Assembly: GCA_012961055.1 (NCBI GenBank)
Contig: DUAA01000203.1
Span: forward strand, 1 to 15,958
DNA length: 15,958 nt
Source: Nitrospinaceae bacterium
Lineage (GTDB): Bacteria > Nitrospinota > Nitrospinia > Nitrospinales > VA-1
Direction of reading: 5' to 3'
Shown here: positions 15,546 through 15,958 of the stretch, piece by piece
How the letters are laid out: every line of letters begins with the position of its first letter
Numbering within the stretch: the first letter of the stretch is position 1
The notes under the pieces: generated by a model
Database searches by the model: none
Told to the model about the DNA's origin: nothing
The model's input: only the letters and a program-made list of their open reading frames with translations
Position numbers and translations under genes: made by a program

Positions 15546-15958
15546 TCAGTCTTCATTATGGTGAAATTGTCCCTTGTCATCATTATGAAAAACGCCAGGC
15601 GTCCCTCTTTCATTCCCTACTATTAAATCATTATTCTTGTCATCTCGGTGAAGGTCATTAATTATATTGCTCACATCCTCTGAAAAGAGCTCGTCACCAA
15701 AAACGGAGAAGCCATGGGTGATATCTGTTGAATAAGCGCTTGATTCATCGATTTCATATATCCGGTTTGCTTTAAGATTTTGGATAACACTTATCGTACC
15801 ATTACGCCAGACCACACTTAAGGTTAAATCTTTATCAACCTCACCCGTGGCAAAGACAGACAAGGGATCGGAACTTGAAAGATAAATGCCGGCACTAATG
15901 ACTTCCTTGCTCTGCGGTATTGGGCCACCCAATACTTCTATCTTTGCACCAATCCCCT
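15546..15958 (-). CDS. C-terminal end of a truncated paralogue of the adjacent double-propeller gene (partial at window edge)
   Basis: The frame enters from the right edge as GIGAKIEVLGGP and continues for about 136 residues to a stop at 15546. It aligns with the middle of the 1249-residue neighbour from about residue 583: EVISAGIYLSSSDPL against EVIGAGTYLSSSDPL, and LKANRIYEI against VKANHIYEI. This is the end of the first ASPIC/UnbV domain. It then matches the start of the second propeller (SEDVSNIINDLHRDD against YEDVSYLLKHEHHED) and skips about 30 residues that in the neighbour include the first calcium loop. It resumes with DLIVGNERGTPGVFHNDDKG against ELVVTSGKGGGLALFQNDGQG, and ends HHNED-stop. 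The second propeller and its ASPIC domain are thus missing. The stop is 23 bp before the neighbour's ATG, so the two are probably co-transcribed. Whether the shortened protein still works is unknown; its start lies outside the window. Confidence 0.75.
   Translation of the reverse strand, partial: GIGAKIEVLGGPIPQSKEVISAGIYLSSSDPLSVFATGEVDKDLTLSVVWRNGTISVIQNLKANRIYEIDESSAYSTDITHGFSVFGDELFSEDVSNIINDLHRDDKNNDLIVGNERGTPGVFHNDDKGQFHHNED

Overview
The window looks like the chromosome of an AT-rich, Gram-negative environmental bacterium. I would place it in the FCB/Marinimicrobia-like or neighbouring groups, but only tentatively, because there is no rRNA or other phylogenetic marker. The reasons are the abundance of exported FG-GAP/VCBS proteins carrying the ASPIC/UnbV domain, a lipoprotein with TPR repeats, a secreted DUF1028 protein, the tail of an M14-type carboxypeptidase, and several genes with weak or no Shine-Dalgarno sequence. 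I see no tRNA, rRNA, CRISPR array, transposase or phage gene.

Layout. At the left edge, on the + strand, is the last 48 codons of a zinc-carboxypeptidase-like gene. It converges on a 1195-residue lipoprotein gene (- strand, 360-3947) with TPR repeats, a seven-bladed FG-GAP propeller, an ASPIC/UnbV domain and a long uncharacterised C-terminal region. Upstream of it on the same strand lies a compact set of three overlapping genes (7148 to 4150): a secreted DUF1028 protein, an asparagine-synthetase-like amide synthetase whose glutaminase half lacks the catalytic cysteine, and a radical SAM enzyme distantly like the archaeal RaSEA/Elp3-like group. This is the only part that looks like a dedicated biosynthetic or modification pathway. 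Between it and the next gene lies what looks like a broken piece of a dihydroneopterin aldolase gene (folB). Next is a secreted 562-residue CRTAC1-like propeller protein (-). A 615-bp AT-rich spacer full of small inverted repeats separates it from a divergent secreted 613-residue CRTAC1-like protein (+). That gene converges, across a 220-bp spacer with a strong hairpin, on a 1249-residue membrane-anchored protein made of two propeller-plus-ASPIC units in tandem (-). Directly upstream of this one, 23 bp away and cut by the window edge, is a second gene of the same family. It stops early and appears to have lost most of its second propeller.

How the genes fit together. Five of the nine protein-coding entries (including the fragment at the right edge) belong to the CRTAC1/ASPIC-UnbV propeller superfamily in at least three architectures (lipoprotein, secreted and membrane-anchored), so this is a cell-surface or periplasmic expansion with signs of duplication and decay. 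The overlapping three-gene set is a candidate unrecognised pathway. An ATP-dependent amide-forming enzyme and a radical SAM enzyme are translationally coupled, and a secreted Ntn-hydrolase-like protein is encoded just ahead of them. The substrate cannot be told from the sequence.
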